The translations under genes and the position numbers were made by a program. Source: DATJIG01 sp050260515 (GTDB lineage: Bacteria; Pseudomonadota; Alphaproteobacteria; SMXQ01). Taken from it: a stretch of DNA of 64,000 bases. The notes below the pieces were generated by a model, which was not told where the DNA came from, did no database searches, and was given only the letters and a program-made list of their open reading frames with translations. The stretch covers positions 1 to 64,000 of the forward strand of contig JBLNCI010000008.1 in the NCBI GenBank assembly GCA_050260515.1, written 5' to 3'. Each line of letters begins with the position of its first letter. The stretch's first letter is position 1. This document shows, in pieces, positions 41,614-51,208 of this stretch.

Positions 41614-42141
41614 TTAGATGGGCTTTTCGCCCCGGGCAATAGCAACCACCCCGGTGCGCGACAGCTCCTTGAGCCCCAGCGGACCCATCAGCTTGATGAA
41701 AGCATTGATCTTTTCGGTCGAGCCGGTGATCTCGAAGGTGAACGACCGGGTGGTCGAGTCGACGACGCCGGCGCGGAACACGTCGGCGATGCGGAGCGAT
41801 TCGACGCGCTTCTCGCCGGTCGCGACCACCTTCACCAGGGCGAGTTCGCGCTCGACCGCCGGGCCTTCCATGGTCAGGTCGGCGACGCTGTGGACCGGCA
41901 CCAGCCGCCGCAACTGCGCCTTGATCTGCTCGACCACCTGCGGCGTGCCCGAGGTCACGATGGTGATGCGCGAGCGCTTGGTCTCGGGATCGATCTCGGC
42001 CACCGTCAGGCTCTCGATGTTGTAGCCGCGTCCGGAGAACAGCCCGATGACGCGCGCGAGCACGCCCGCTTCGTTGTCGACCACCACCGCGATCGTGTGG
42101 ACGCGGACGTCGTTGTTGTTGGTCGCGTTGTTGTTGGCCAC
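41614..42141 (-). CDS. ilvH: Acetolactate synthase small (regulatory) subunit
   Basis: Binds the large subunit and confers valine feedback. The 175-residue protein has an N-terminal ACT domain (HTIAVVVDNEAGVLARVIGLFSGRGYNIES region) and a second ACT-like half. A short Asn-rich head (NNNATNNND) comes from GTT-rich repeats. Two GTG starts are possible, 42141 and 42159; 42141 has GAGAGGG upstream. It lies between ilvB (54-72 bases upstream, depending on the start) and ilvC. Confidence 0.94.
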   Translation of the reverse strand: MANNNATNNNDVRVHTIAVVVDNEAGVLARVIGLFSGRGYNIESLTVAEIDPETKRSRITIVTSGTPQVVEQIKAQLRRLVPVHSVADLTMEGPAVERELALVKVVATGEKRVESLRIADVFRAGVVDSTTRSFTFEITGSTEKINAFIKLMGPLGLKELSRTGVVAIARGEKPI

Positions 42142-42213
42142 CCTCAAGCCCTCTCGCACATATTCTCTTGTTATCTCGGTGACGCGCCGATTCCGTGTCG
42201 GGCAGCGCCCGGC

Positions 42214-43986
42214 TCAGACGAGAACCATGCCCTCTTCCGAGATCGGCTTCGCGGCCTTGTCGGCGGGGCCGAGCAGCATCTCGTTGTGGGCGGCGCCCGA
42301 CGGGATCATCGGGAAGCAGTTCTCCGCCGGATCGACCATGATGTCGGCGATGACCGTCCTCTTGGTCGCGATCATCTCCTCGATCACGTCGTCGAGCTGC
42401 GACGGGTTCTCCGCGCGCAGCCCCACGGCGCCGAACGCCTCGGCCAGCTTCACGAAGTCCGGCAGGCTCTCCATGTAGGATTCCGAGTAGCGGCCGCCGT
42501 GCAGCAGCTCCTGCCACTGCCGCACCATCCCCATGTACTGGTTGTTGAGGATGAAGATCTTCACCGGCAGGCGGTACTGGATCGCCGTCGACATCTCCTG
42601 GATGTTCATCATGATCGAGGCCTCGCCGGCGACGTCGACCACCAGCGCGTCGGGATGCGCGACCTGCGCGCCGATCGCCGCCGGCAGGCCGTAGCCCATC
42701 GTGCCGAGGCCGCCCGACGTCAGCCAGTGGCGCGGCTTCTCGAACTTCAGGAACTGCGCCGCCCACATCTGGTGCTGGCCCACCTCGGTCGTGATGTAGG
42801 TGTCCTTGCCCGCCATGTGGTGCGCGAGCCGCTCGAGCGCGTACTGCGGCTTGATCAGCTTCGCGCTCTTCTCGTAGGCGAGGCAGTTGCGGGCGCGCCA
42901 CTTGTCGATCTGCTTCCACCACTCGGCGAGCGCCCTGCGGTCGGGCTTCCTCGGCGTCTCCTGCCAGGCCTTGATGATCTGCTTCAGCACCTGCGCGACG
43001 TCGCCGACGATCGCCACGTCGACCAGCACGTTCTTGTTGATCGACGACGGATCGATGTCGATGTGGATCTTCTTCGCATTCGGCGCGAACGCGGCGATCT
43101 TGCCCGTCACGCGGTCGTCGAACCGCGCGCCGACACAGACCATCACGTCGCAGCCGTGCATCGCGAGGTTCGCCTCGTAGGTGCCGTGCATGCCGAGCAT
43201 GCCCACGAACTGCCCGTCGGACGCGGGATAGCCGCCGAGCCCCATCAGCGTGTTGGTGATCGGGAAGCCGGTCTCCTTCACGAGCTGCTGCAGCAGCTTC
43301 GACGCCTGCAGGCCGGAGTTGATGACTCCGCCGCCGGTGTAGAAGATCGGCCGCTTGGCGTTGCTCATCAGCGCGACGGCCTCGGCGATCGCCGCGGGAT
43401 CACCCTTGGTAACCGGCTTGTAGCTCGGGTGGTTCTTCGCCGCGCCCTTCGCGGCGAGGCCCTGGTACTTCACCTTGGCCTGCAGCACGTCCTTCGGCAG
43501 ATCGACCACCACCGGGCCGGGCCGTCCCGAGCTCGCCACGTAGAACGCCTCGTTCAGCACGCGCTCGAGGTCGTTCACGTTCTTCACGAGATAGTTGTGC
43601 TTCGTGCACGGCCGCGTGATGCCGGTGGTGTCCGCCTCCTGGAACGCGTCGTTGCCGATCAGGTGGGTCGGCACCTGGCCGGTGAGACACACGATCGGAA
43701 TCGAATCCATCAGCGCGTCGGTGAGGCCGGTGACGGCGTTGGTCGCGCCCGGGCCCGAGGTCACCAGCACGACGCCGACCTTGCCGGTTGAGCGCGCGTA
43801 GCCCTCGGCCGCGTGCACGGCGCCGCCTTCCTGGCGCACGAGGATGTGGCGCAGGGCGTTCTGCTTGAACAGCGAATCGTAGATCGGCAGCACCGCTCCG
43901 CCCGGATAGCCGAAGACGTGCTCGACCTCGAGATCCTTCAAGGTCGCCAGCACGAGATCCGATCCAGTCATCTCAACGGTCTTCAT
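42214..43986 (-). CDS. ilvB: Acetolactate synthase large (catalytic) subunit
   Basis: A thiamine diphosphate enzyme joining two pyruvates, or pyruvate and 2-oxobutyrate. The 590-residue chain has the catalytic Glu region FGYPGGAVLPIYD...VRQEGGAVHAAEGYAR, the FAD/central domain, and the TPP/Mg region VAGEASIMMNIQEM...LNNQYMGMVRQWQ. Start 43986 (MKTVEMTGSD) is the family start. It is the first gene of ilvB-ilvH-ilvC; ilvI is an alternative symbol used in relatives. A hairpin between miaA and this gene could be a terminator or attenuator. Confidence 0.96.
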   Translation of the reverse strand: MKTVEMTGSDLVLATLKDLEVEHVFGYPGGAVLPIYDSLFKQNALRHILVRQEGGAVHAAEGYARSTGKVGVVLVTSGPGATNAVTGLTDALMDSIPIVCLTGQVPTHLIGNDAFQEADTTGITRPCTKHNYLVKNVNDLERVLNEAFYVASSGRPGPVVVDLPKDVLQAKVKYQGLAAKGAAKNHPSYKPVTKGDPAAIAEAVALMSNAKRPIFYTGGGVINSGLQASKLLQQLVKETGFPITNTLMGLGGYPASDGQFVGMLGMHGTYEANLAMHGCDVMVCVGARFDDRVTGKIAAFAPNAKKIHIDIDPSSINKNVLVDVAIVGDVAQVLKQIIKAWQETPRKPDRRALAEWWKQIDKWRARNCLAYEKSAKLIKPQYALERLAHHMAGKDTYITTEVGQHQMWAAQFLKFEKPRHWLTSGGLGTMGYGLPAAIGAQVAHPDALVVDVAGEASIMMNIQEMSTAIQYRLPVKIFILNNQYMGMVRQWQELLHGGRYSESYMESLPDFVKLAEAFGAVGLRAENPSQLDDVIEEMIATKRTVIADIMVDPAENCFPMIPSGAAHNEMLLGPADKAAKPISEEGMVLV

Positions 43987-44038
43987 CACTCCACTCCGTC
44001 CAAATCCGCTCCGCGGCGGCACCCCTCGCGGACGACAA

Positions 44039-44066
44039 ACGGGGCGCAGCGCCGTGCTGGCCCCGT
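44039..44066 (-). terminator. Hairpin between miaA and ilvB, terminator or attenuator
   Basis: ACGGGGC...GCCCCGT with an inner CAGC/GCTG stem lies about 25 bases after the miaA stop and about 50 before ilvB. On the minus strand only TTTG follows. It may end the miaA transcript in part. Confidence 0.4.
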
Positions 44067-44091
44067 CCAAAGCTGCGCGGAACCTAAGGCG

Positions 44092-45045
44092 TCAATCTTT
44101 CCCGGTCAAGAGGAAATTTGAAACTTTAGAATTTAATTCCGCGTAAACGCTTTCCGAAAGTTGCGCATCGACCCGCGCGTCGGCATCCATCTGGTGGCGA
44201 AACCAGGTCGACTGCCGCTTGGCATACTGGCCGCTCGCGACTGCCGTGGCGGCGATCGCGTCCTCCAGCGACCCTTCGCCATCGAGGTGGCGGGCGAACT
44301 CGCGTACCCCGAGCGCCTTCATCGCCGGACGGTCGTCGGGCAGTCGCCGCGCGCGCAACCTCCGCACCTCGTCGAGCGCGCCGGCCCTGACCATCCCGCG
44401 CAACCGCTCGGCGATGGCGGCACGGAGATCGACCCGCGGCGGGTCGAGGACGATCGTGAACGCGGGCAGCGCGCCATCGGCGTCGCCGTTGGCCCGCCGT
44501 TGCCATTGGGACAGCGGCGTGCCGGTCCCGAGCGCCACTTCGTAGGCGCGGATCAGGCGCTGGGTGTCGCCGGCGTGGAGACGGTCGGCAGCGTCGCGGT
44601 CGAGCGTGGCAAGCTCGATGCGGAAAGCCTCGCCACCGAGCGCCGCGTGACGGCGGCGCGCCTCCTGCCGCGCCTCGTCGGGGATGGGCGGGAGATCGGC
44701 GATGCCATGCACGAGCGTGCGGAGATAGAGCCCCGTGCCGCCGACGAGGATCGCCACGCGACCGGCGTCGTCGGTGCGGGCGATCTCCTCGCGGGCAAGA
44801 TCGCGCCAGCGTGCCGCCGAGCACGGATCGGCGGCGTCGAGGACCCCGTACAGCCGGTGCGGCTTGCGCTCGCGCGCCTCATGCCCAGGCTGACTCGTGA
44901 GGATCTCGATGCCGGCGTACACCTGCATCGAATCGGCGTTGATGATCGTCCCGCCGAAATCCTCGGCGAGCCGCAGCGCGAGCGCCGACTTGCCGCTGGC
45001 CGTCGGCCCGGCGACGACGATGATCGGTGTCTTCGTCACGGGCAT
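44092..45045 (-). CDS. miaA: tRNA dimethylallyltransferase
   Basis: Adds the isopentenyl group to A37 of tRNAs that read UNN codons. The 317-residue protein has the P-loop VAGPTASGKSALA, the substrate-binding DSMQVYAG, the conserved ILVGGTGLYLR and the C-terminal insertion helix QYAKRQSTWFRHQ. The start at 45045 (MPVTKTP) puts the P-loop at the usual distance; upstream in-frame codons overlap the divergent promoter region of serB. Confidence 0.95.
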   Translation of the reverse strand: MPVTKTPIIVVAGPTASGKSALALRLAEDFGGTIINADSMQVYAGIEILTSQPGHEARERKPHRLYGVLDAADPCSAARWRDLAREEIARTDDAGRVAILVGGTGLYLRTLVHGIADLPPIPDEARQEARRRHAALGGEAFRIELATLDRDAADRLHAGDTQRLIRAYEVALGTGTPLSQWQRRANGDADGALPAFTIVLDPPRVDLRAAIAERLRGMVRAGALDEVRRLRARRLPDDRPAMKALGVREFARHLDGEGSLEDAIAATAVASGQYAKRQSTWFRHQMDADARVDAQLSESVYAELNSKVSNFLLTGKD

Positions 45046-45152
45046 GCTCCATCGTACCTCAGCGAAAACCGCCGACGCGACTCGGCACCGCCGACGCGAG
45101 CGCAGCGCGGCCGCGCTTGCCAAGCCCCGACCCCGCTCGCAATATGCCGGCC

Positions 45153-46046
45153 ATGCGTTCGGTCCTTTCCCTCGTCGCCGGCACGGGCGGCGCTCTCGAC
45201 AACTCCACGGTTGAACTCGCTGCCGACGAGGCCGCGCGCGTCGGCGTCACCGCGGCGCCGGCATGGCTCGCGCCGGGGCGCGCCTGCGACATCCCGTTCG
45301 ACGGCGATCCCGCGACGGTCCTGAGCCGTGTTCGCGCCGCGGTCGACGATCAACCGGTCGACATCAACGTCGTTCCCGCCGACGGCCGTCGCAAGAAGCT
45401 GCTGGTCGCCGACATGGAGTCGACGATCATCGAGAACGAGATGCTCGACGAGCTGGCCGATTTCGTCGGCGCCCGCGACCGCGTCGCCGACATCACCCGC
45501 CGGGCGATGAACGGCGAGCTCGACTTCGCCGCCGCCGTGCGCGAGCGGGTCGCGCTGCTGCGGGGGCTGCCCGACAAGGTGCTGCAGGCGGCGATGCAGC
45601 GCGTCCGCGTCATGCCGGGCGCGCCCGAGCTGGTGGCGACGATGCGCGCCCACGGCGCCTACACGGCGCTGGTCTCGGGCGGCTTCACCTGGTTCACTGG
45701 CCGGATCAAGGAGCGGCTGGGATTCGATACGCATCAGGCCAATGAGCTCGTGGTTCTCGGGGGTCATCTCATGGGCCGCGTCGCCGAGCCGATCCTCGGT
45801 CGCGAGGCCAAGGAAGCGGCGCTGCGGAAGCTCGCGTCGGACCGCGGCCTCACGCCCGCCGACGCGCTGACGGTCGGCGACGGGGCCAACGACCTCCCCA
45901 TGCTGAAGGCGGCGGGGCTCGGCGTCGCGTTCCACGCCAAGCCCGCGGTCGCGGCCGAGGCGGCGGTGCGCATCACCCACGGCGACCTGCGCTCGCTCCT
46001 CTACCTGCAGGGCTATCGCGACGACGAGATCGTCGCCAAAGCCTGA
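45153..46046 (+). CDS. serB: Phosphoserine phosphatase
   Basis: Last step of serine synthesis. The 297-residue HAD-family enzyme has motif I as LLVADMESTIIE (nucleophile Asp; the usual second Asp of DxDxT is Glu, a form I believe is common in alphaproteobacteria), motif II ALVSGGFTWF and motif III/IV VGDGANDLPML. An N-terminal domain of about 75 residues precedes it. Start 45153 is chosen over 45144 for fit to the family; neither has a strong ribosome site. Divergent from miaA, convergent with degP. Confidence 0.94.
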   Translation: MRSVLSLVAGTGGALDNSTVELAADEAARVGVTAAPAWLAPGRACDIPFDGDPATVLSRVRAAVDDQPVDINVVPADGRRKKLLVADMESTIIENEMLDELADFVGARDRVADITRRAMNGELDFAAAVRERVALLRGLPDKVLQAAMQRVRVMPGAPELVATMRAHGAYTALVSGGFTWFTGRIKERLGFDTHQANELVVLGGHLMGRVAEPILGREAKEAALRKLASDRGLTPADALTVGDGANDLPMLKAAGLGVAFHAKPAVAAEAAVRITHGDLRSLLYLQGYRDDEIVAKA

Positions 46047-46062
46047 GTCTCCGGAAACGAAA

Positions 46063-46083
46063 ACGGGCGCCACCGGCGCCCGT
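46063..46083 (-). terminator. Rho-independent terminator of degP
   Basis: ACGGGCGCC pairs with GGCGCCCGT around ACC; on the minus strand TTTTCGTTT follows. It lies between the convergent ends of serB and degP and mainly serves degP. Confidence 0.8.
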
Positions 46084-46111
46084 CCTCGCTTCGATGGCGG
46101 TCGGCGCAGGG

Positions 46112-47593
46112 TCAGCGTCGGGCCTCCAGCGGCAGAACCACGAAGTTCTGGCCGTTGCGCCCCTCGACCATCAGCAGCACCGACTTCCGCTTCTTCGACT
46201 TCGCATCCTCCACCGCCGCCTGGACCTCCTTGGGCGCCGACACCTTCTTCGACGCCGCCTCGAGGATCACGTCGCCGGGGGTCAGGCCCTGACCGCGCGC
46301 GGGCGAATCGTTGGCGACCTGGGTGATGATGACCCCCTTCACGTTCGGGTCGAGCTTGTAGCGATCGCGCAGCGCCGGCGTCAGCGACGAGAGCGTCAGT
46401 CCGAGCACGGTGGTGGTGTCGCGCGGCGTCGCCTCGGGCGCGGGCGCGCTTTCGTCCTTGGCCTGCGCCTCCTCCTCCTTGAGCTCGCCGACCTTCACCT
46501 TGACCTGGGTGCTCTTGCCCTTGCGCCAGACCTCGACCGGGACTTCCTTCTCGATCGGCGTCTCGGCGACGATGCGCGGCAGCCGACGCATATCCGGGAC
46601 GTCCTTGCCGTCGAACTTGGTGATCACGTCGCCGGCCTCGATGCCGGCCTTCTCCGCCGGACCGCCCTCGGTCGTGCCGGCGACAAGCGCGCCGCGGGCC
46701 TTGTTGAGTCCGAGGTTCTCGGCGATGTCGTCGGTGACCGTCTGGATGCGGACGCCGAGCCAGCCGCGCTTGGTCACGCCGAATTCCCGGAGCTGGTCGA
46801 CGACCGTCATGACGAGACGTGATGGAATCGCGAAGCCGATGCCGATCGAGCCGCCGCTCGGCGACAGGATCGCGGTGTTCACGCCGATGACGTCGCCGTC
46901 CATGTTGAACATCGGACCGCCGGAGTTGCCGGTGTTGATCGACGCGTCGGTCTGCAGATAGTCGTCGTACGGCCCCGAGTTGATGTCGCGGGCACGGGCG
47001 GAGATGATGCCCGCCGTCACCGTGCCGCCGAGGCCGAACGGGTTGCCGATCGCGATGATCCAGTCGCCGACCCGGGTCTTGTCGGAGTCGCCGAACTTCA
47101 CCGACGGCAGCTTCTTGTCGGTGTCGACCTTCAGCAGCGCGATGTCGGTCTTGGAATCCTTGCCGACGAGCTTCGCTTTCAGGTTGGTGTTGTCCTGGAG
47201 GATGACGGTGATCTCCTCGGCGTCGTCGATGACGTGGTTGTTGGTCACGACGTAGCCCGAGGGATCGATGATGAAGCCGGAGCCCAGCGAGGTGACCCGG
47301 CGCGGCGGCGCGTCGGGGCGGTTGCGGTCGAGGAAGTCGCGGAAGAACTCCTCGAACGGCGAGCCGGGCGGGAACTGCGGGATGTCCGGGCCGCGCTGGG
47401 CGCGCTCGCGGCTCACCTGGGTCGACGAGATGTTGACCACCGCCGGCAGCAGCCGGTCCGCGAGATCACCGAACCCCTCCGGGCCGCGCGCCTGCGCCGG
47501 CACCGCCGGAGCCGCGAACAGCAGCCCCGCAACAGCCATCAAAGCCATGCCGCCGCGAACACCCGTCGCGAGGGAGCGAACGACCGGAACCAT
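46112..47593 (-). CDS. degP: DegP/DegQ-type periplasmic serine protease
   Basis: A 493-residue HtrA-family protease for envelope quality control. It has a signal peptide ending about VPAQA, a trypsin-like domain with His in VVTNNHVIDD, Asp in KTDIALLKVD and Ser in NTGNSGGPMF, and two PDZ domains (about 285-375 and 395-490). Start 47593 follows GGAGG by nine bases; the preceding GTG frame overlaps that site. It is downstream of hflK-hflC in the order found in many alphaproteobacteria. Confidence 0.94.
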   Translation of the reverse strand: MVPVVRSLATGVRGGMALMAVAGLLFAAPAVPAQARGPEGFGDLADRLLPAVVNISSTQVSRERAQRGPDIPQFPPGSPFEEFFRDFLDRNRPDAPPRRVTSLGSGFIIDPSGYVVTNNHVIDDAEEITVILQDNTNLKAKLVGKDSKTDIALLKVDTDKKLPSVKFGDSDKTRVGDWIIAIGNPFGLGGTVTAGIISARARDINSGPYDDYLQTDASINTGNSGGPMFNMDGDVIGVNTAILSPSGGSIGIGFAIPSRLVMTVVDQLREFGVTKRGWLGVRIQTVTDDIAENLGLNKARGALVAGTTEGGPAEKAGIEAGDVITKFDGKDVPDMRRLPRIVAETPIEKEVPVEVWRKGKSTQVKVKVGELKEEEAQAKDESAPAPEATPRDTTTVLGLTLSSLTPALRDRYKLDPNVKGVIITQVANDSPARGQGLTPGDVILEAASKKVSAPKEVQAAVEDAKSKKRKSVLLMVEGRNGQNFVVLPLEARR

Positions 47594-47779
47594 CAAGGTT
47601 AACCTCCGAAACACAGCCCGCCGGGAAGCGCCGGAACGGCAAAGGGGGGCTGGGGACTTCGCCCTCTTGCCCGCCCATTGTGGTGGAAATGTGGCGTGAC
47701 GGCTGGCGCCGTCCCGCCGTCACGACCGCGGGTCCGGGGAGGTTAACGACGCCCGGCGGGGCCCGTTCCGACGCCGCGT

Positions 47780-48673
47780 CTAGCGGCGGCCGGCAGGACG
47801 CTGGGCGTCGGGTTCGGCGGTGCCGAAGAAGCGGAAGAACTCGGAGTCTGGCGCCAGCACCATCGTCGTGTTGTCGCCGCCGAGCGCCTTCCGGTAGGCC
47901 TCCATCGAGCGGTAGAACGCGAAGAACTGCGGGTCGCGGCCGAACGCGTCGGCGTAGATCTTGACCGACTGGCCGTCGCCCTCGCCGCGGACGATCTGCG
48001 ACGTCTTCTGCGCCTCGGCCGTGATGACCGTGCGCTCGCGCTCGGCGCGGGCGCGGATGCGCTGGGCGATCTCGGCGCCCTCGGCGCGCGCCTGCTTCGC
48101 TTCGCGGTCGCGCTCGGAGCGCATGCGCTGGAAGATCGCGTCGGAGTTGGCCTGCGGCAGGTCGGCGCGGCGCAGCCGGACGTCGATCACGGCGATGCCG
48201 AAGCTGGACACCTCGCCGTTCACCTGGTCGCGGATCTCGGCCATGATCGCGGCGCGGCGGTCCGACAGGACGTCGAGCAGCGTGTAGTTGCCGATGACGT
48301 TGCGCAGCGAGCCGTTGACGATCCGCGACAGGCGCGCCTGCAGGCCCTGCTCGTTGCCGACGGTCTGGAAGAACTTCAGCGGATCGGTGATGCGGTAGCG
48401 CGCGACGGCGTCGACGACCAGCCGCTTCTGGTCGGAGGCGATGACCTCCTCCGCCGGCGGGTCGAGGTCGAGCACGCGATTGTCCATGTAGACGACGTTC
48501 TGGATGAACGGGATCTTGAGCTTGAGCCCCGGCTCCTTGATCACGCGCTTGAGCTCGCCGAGTTGCAGCACCAGCGCCTGCTCGGTCTGGTGCACGGTGA
48601 ACAGCGACGAGGCGAGGACGATCACCAGCGCGATGATCGCGACGCCGATGGCGGTGAGGACGTTGGTGTTCAT
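47780..48673 (-). CDS. hflC: Modulator of FtsH protease HflC
   Basis: A 297-residue SPFH/band 7 protein with one N-terminal membrane segment (about 5-24) and a periplasmic SPFH domain (EQALVLQLGELKRVIKEPGL). A long coiled coil follows (about 170-230, alternating Glu/Arg/Ala). With HflK it forms the cage around FtsH. It begins 9 bases after hflK and is followed by degP. Confidence 0.95.
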   Translation of the reverse strand: MNTNVLTAIGVAIIALVIVLASSLFTVHQTEQALVLQLGELKRVIKEPGLKLKIPFIQNVVYMDNRVLDLDPPAEEVIASDQKRLVVDAVARYRITDPLKFFQTVGNEQGLQARLSRIVNGSLRNVIGNYTLLDVLSDRRAAIMAEIRDQVNGEVSSFGIAVIDVRLRRADLPQANSDAIFQRMRSERDREAKQARAEGAEIAQRIRARAERERTVITAEAQKTSQIVRGEGDGQSVKIYADAFGRDPQFFAFYRSMEAYRKALGGDNTTMVLAPDSEFFRFFGTAEPDAQRPAGRR

Positions 48674-48682
48674 GGCCTCTCC

Positions 48683-49831
48683 TCAGCGCGCGGGCGGGTT
48701 GGATTGCGGCTGCGATTGCGACGGGGGCTCGGCCGGCGCGGCCGGCCGCGGCGCGAGCGAGGGCAGCGGCAGGTACGGCACGGCCCCGGAGCCGCCCTTC
48801 GGATCGAGGATCATCTTGTTGGCGCGGGCGAGGATCTGCTCCATCGTCTCGAGATAGATCCGCCGCGTCGTCACGTCCTTGGCCTGACGATACTGCTCGT
48901 ACACCGACAGGAAGCGTTGCGCGTCGCCCTGGGCGCGCGCGACGACCTCCTGCTTGTAGGCCTCGGCCTCCTGGATGATGCGCTCGGCGTCGCCGCGGGC
49001 GCGCGGCAGGATGTCGTTGGCGTAGGACTCGGCCTCGTTGCGGGCGCGCTCGGCGTCGGCGCGGGCGCGCTGGACGTCGCGGAACGCATCGACCACCGGC
49101 GCCGGCGGATCGACCTTCTGGAGCTGGAGCTGGGTGATCTCGATGCCGCTGCCGTAATGGTCGAGAATCTGCTGGAGCAGGGTGCGCGTGCTCGTCTCGA
49201 TCTCGCGCCGCGCCTCGGCGAGCGCCGCCTGGATCTTGGTCTTGCCGATCACCTCGCGCATGGCCGATTCGGCCATCGCCTTCACGGTGTCCTCGGGGTC
49301 GCGGACGTTGAACAGGAACTGACCGGCGTCCTTGATCACCCAGAACACGGTGAAGTTGATGTCGACGATGTTCTCGTCGCCGGTGAGCATCAGCGCTTCC
49401 TCGGCGACGGTGCGCGCGCCGGTTCCGGCGCTGGTCGAGCGGAAGCCGACGTCGACGCGGTTGACCGTCGTCACCTTCGGCGTCAGCACCGTCTCGATCG
49501 GGAACGGCAGGTGGTAGTGGAAGCCGGGCAGCGTCGTCCGGTCCGGCAGCCACTGGCCGAAGCGCATCACCACGCCCTGCTCATCGGGCTGGACGCGGTA
49601 GAAGCCCGAGGCCAGCCACACCGCGATCGCGGCGAGGATGATCAGCACGAGACCGCGCGAGCCGCCGGCGCCGCCCGGGAACACCTTGCGGAACCGATCC
49701 TGGCTGCGCCGCAGAAGGTCCTCGAGGTCCGGGGGCTGCGGTCCCCGGTTCCACGGCCCCTGACCGCCGGGGCCGCGACTGCCGCCGCCCCATGGTCCCC
49801 CGCCGCCACCACCCTGATTCGTCCACGGCAT
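48683..49831 (-). CDS. hflK: Modulator of FtsH protease HflK
   Basis: A 382-residue SPFH protein. The N terminus is Gly-rich and cytoplasmic (PWTNQGGGGGGPWGGGSRG), followed by a membrane segment (about 62-82), the SPFH domain (PDEQGVVMRFGQW) and a coiled coil with the family stretch ARGDAERIIQEAEAYKQEVV. Its Pro-Gln-rich tail is variable in the family. First gene of hflK-hflC-degP, divergent from mrp. Confidence 0.95.
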   Translation of the reverse strand: MPWTNQGGGGGGPWGGGSRGPGGQGPWNRGPQPPDLEDLLRRSQDRFRKVFPGGAGGSRGLVLIILAAIAVWLASGFYRVQPDEQGVVMRFGQWLPDRTTLPGFHYHLPFPIETVLTPKVTTVNRVDVGFRSTSAGTGARTVAEEALMLTGDENIVDINFTVFWVIKDAGQFLFNVRDPEDTVKAMAESAMREVIGKTKIQAALAEARREIETSTRTLLQQILDHYGSGIEITQLQLQKVDPPAPVVDAFRDVQRARADAERARNEAESYANDILPRARGDAERIIQEAEAYKQEVVARAQGDAQRFLSVYEQYRQAKDVTTRRIYLETMEQILARANKMILDPKGGSGAVPYLPLPSLAPRPAAPAEPPSQSQPQSNPPAR

Positions 49832-49984
49832 TCCGACTCTCCGCTGAACCGAACTCGCGCCTCGTCCGTGTTGCCGGAGCGGGCCTCGCCTTATATGACA
49901 GGGTATAGGTTAGCGCAAACGCGAGCCCGGCGGCCCGATAAGTCACGGGACGGCCGCGGCTTTGCGCCGAATCAGGATCCGGAC

Positions 49985-51145
49985 ATGCCCGATATCACCC
50001 GAGACGCCGTTTTGGCCGCACTCTCGGCCGTGCGCGACGACGAGCGCGGCGGCGACATCGTCTCGCTCGGCATGGTGGCGGGCGTCGCCGTGCGCGGCAC
50101 CAACGTCGGTTTCTCGATCGAGGTCGAGCCCGAGCGCGGCCCCCGCCTCGAGCCGTTGCGGAAAAAGGCGGAGGCCGCGGTGCGCGCCATTCCCGGCGTG
50201 ACGTCGGTGACCGCGGTGCTGACCGCCGAGAAGACGCCCGGCGCGGCGCCGCAAGCGAGAGCCGCCGGCCACGGCGCGACCCAGGCCAATGTCGTGGGTG
50301 CGCGCCGCCAGGCGATGACACAGGGCGACGCCGGCGGTCACAAGGTGCCGCTCCCCGGCATCAAGCACGTGATCGCGGTGGCGTCGGGCAAGGGCGGGGT
50401 CGGCAAGTCGACGGTCGCGACCAACCTCGCCGTCGCGCTCGCGCGACTCGGGCATTCCGTCGGGCTGCTCGACGCCGACATCTACGGCCCGTCGCAGCCG
50501 CGCCTGATGGGAATCTCGGGCCGGCCCACGGCGACACCCGACAGCAAGCATCTGCTGCCGATGGTCAACCACGGCGTGCGGTGCATGTCGATCGGCTTCC
50601 TCGTCAAGGAAGACACGCCGATGATCTGGCGCGGTCCGATGGTGATCGGCGCGCTCGAGCAGCTCCTGCGCGACGTCGAATGGGGCGAGCTCGACGTGCT
50701 CGTGGTCGACATGCCGCCCGGCACCGGCGACGCCCAGCTCACGATGTCGCAGCGCGTGCCGCTCGCGGGCTCGGTGATCGTCTCGACGCCGCAGGACATC
50801 GCGCTTCTCGATGCCCGCAAGGGCATCGCGATGTTCCGCAAGGTCAATGTGCCGATCCTCGGCATCGTCGAGAACATGAGCACGTTCATCTGCCCGAACT
50901 GCGGGCACGAGAGCCAGATCTTCGCCCACGGTGGAGCACGGCGCGAGGCCGAGCGCCTCGGCGTGCCGTTCCTCGGCGAGATTCCGCTCGCGATGCCGAT
51001 CCGCGAGACCTCCGACGCCGGCCAGCCGATCGTCGCGTCGCATCCCGACGGCGAGCACGCGAAGGCGTTCCTCGCCATCGCCGCGAAAGTCTGGGACCAG
51101 CTTGCCGGAACCACGCGGGGCGGCCCTAAAATCGTCATAGAGTAA
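49985..51145 (+). CDS. mrp: Mrp/ApbC-type iron-sulfur cluster carrier ATPase
   Basis: A 386-residue protein that holds and transfers an Fe-S cluster to apo-proteins. The N-terminal MIP18/DUF59 domain (about 1-85) is followed by a ParA-type ATPase with the deviant Walker A ASGKGGVGKST, DADIYGPSQPRLMG and VVDMPPGTGDAQL. The cluster-binding CxxC is seen in STFICPNCGHESQIF. Divergent from hflK. Confidence 0.95.
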   Translation: MPDITRDAVLAALSAVRDDERGGDIVSLGMVAGVAVRGTNVGFSIEVEPERGPRLEPLRKKAEAAVRAIPGVTSVTAVLTAEKTPGAAPQARAAGHGATQANVVGARRQAMTQGDAGGHKVPLPGIKHVIAVASGKGGVGKSTVATNLAVALARLGHSVGLLDADIYGPSQPRLMGISGRPTATPDSKHLLPMVNHGVRCMSIGFLVKEDTPMIWRGPMVIGALEQLLRDVEWGELDVLVVDMPPGTGDAQLTMSQRVPLAGSVIVSTPQDIALLDARKGIAMFRKVNVPILGIVENMSTFICPNCGHESQIFAHGGARREAERLGVPFLGEIPLAMPIRETSDAGQPIVASHPDGEHAKAFLAIAAKVWDQLAGTTRGGPKIVIE

Positions 51146-51208
51146 CGGCATCTTACGCGCGGCCCTGGGCGCTACCGTCCCCTGCCCCCTCGTCGCGAGC
51201 GTCCCGTC